A DNA stretch of 64,000 nucleotides from Tretioscincus oriximinensis (lineage: Eukaryota; Chordata; Lepidosauria; Squamata; Gymnophthalmidae): positions 124,001 to 188,000 of the forward strand of contig JAJVDF010000507.1 of the NCBI GenBank assembly GCA_022410635.1, written 5' to 3'. The notes below the pieces were generated by a model, which was not told the origin of the DNA, searched no databases, and worked only from the letters and a program-made list of their open reading frames with translations. Position numbers and translations under genes: made by a program. This document shows positions 63,444 to 64,000 of the stretch, one piece after another. Position 1 is the first letter of the stretch. The number at the start of each line of letters is the position of its first letter.

Positions 63444-64000
<557 letters not shown>

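Overview
The window is about 64 kb of an AT-rich vertebrate gene interior, almost certainly from a squamate reptile. The repeat mix points there: CR1, L2 and L1 LINEs, two tRNA-derived SINE families, a DIRS element, hAT and Tc1/mariner DNA elements, and LTR remnants. It holds one recognisable protein-coding gene, on the + strand: GRIK2, which encodes the kainate receptor subunit GluK2. Five coding exons were found, all with AG/GT borders: 14713-14856, 18038-18145, 31061-31174, 37058-37264 and 63447-63670. Together they run from the end of the amino-terminal domain, through segment S1 of the glutamate-binding domain, into the first transmembrane helix. The first four exons are whole codons (48, 36, 38 and 69). 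The fifth has 74 codons plus 2 nt. The paralogue call rests on residues that separate GluK2 from GluK1 and GluK3. The gene starts upstream of the window and continues beyond it.

Everything else is intron: an upstream intron (1-14712), then introns of 3181, 12915, 5883 and 26182 bp, and the start of the next. Much of it is transposable-element debris. The 5' intron has a near-perfect inverted duplication, a three-level nest (L1 split by CR1, CR1 split by a SINE), a GC-rich patch, a 540-bp foldback and an intact-looking hAT MITE with 8-bp target duplication. The 12.9-kb intron is dominated by a DIRS-type tyrosine-recombinase retrotransposon (about 22557-30365). It still shows its inverted ends and internal complementary region, and was later hit by a palindromic retroposon and a CR1. 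The 5.9-kb intron ends in a GC-rich patch plus a 160-bp TAA repeat that stops about 14 bp before the exon. The 26-kb intron has LTR-type blocks, L2 fragments, two MADE1-like mini-palindromes, a decayed Tc1-like element and a SINE-linked tetranucleotide microsatellite.

No second gene is supported. The open frames outside the five exons are TE relics, low-complexity translations or chance. Points of most interest: the genome encodes the unedited bases at both TM1 RNA-editing positions of GluK2; a Lys-to-Thr change lies in the ligand-binding core; a probable retroposon abuts a 3' splice site; the DIRS architecture is preserved; and several long inverted repeats in the transcribed strand could form double-stranded RNA. 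Mammalian comparisons are from memory, not from an alignment.
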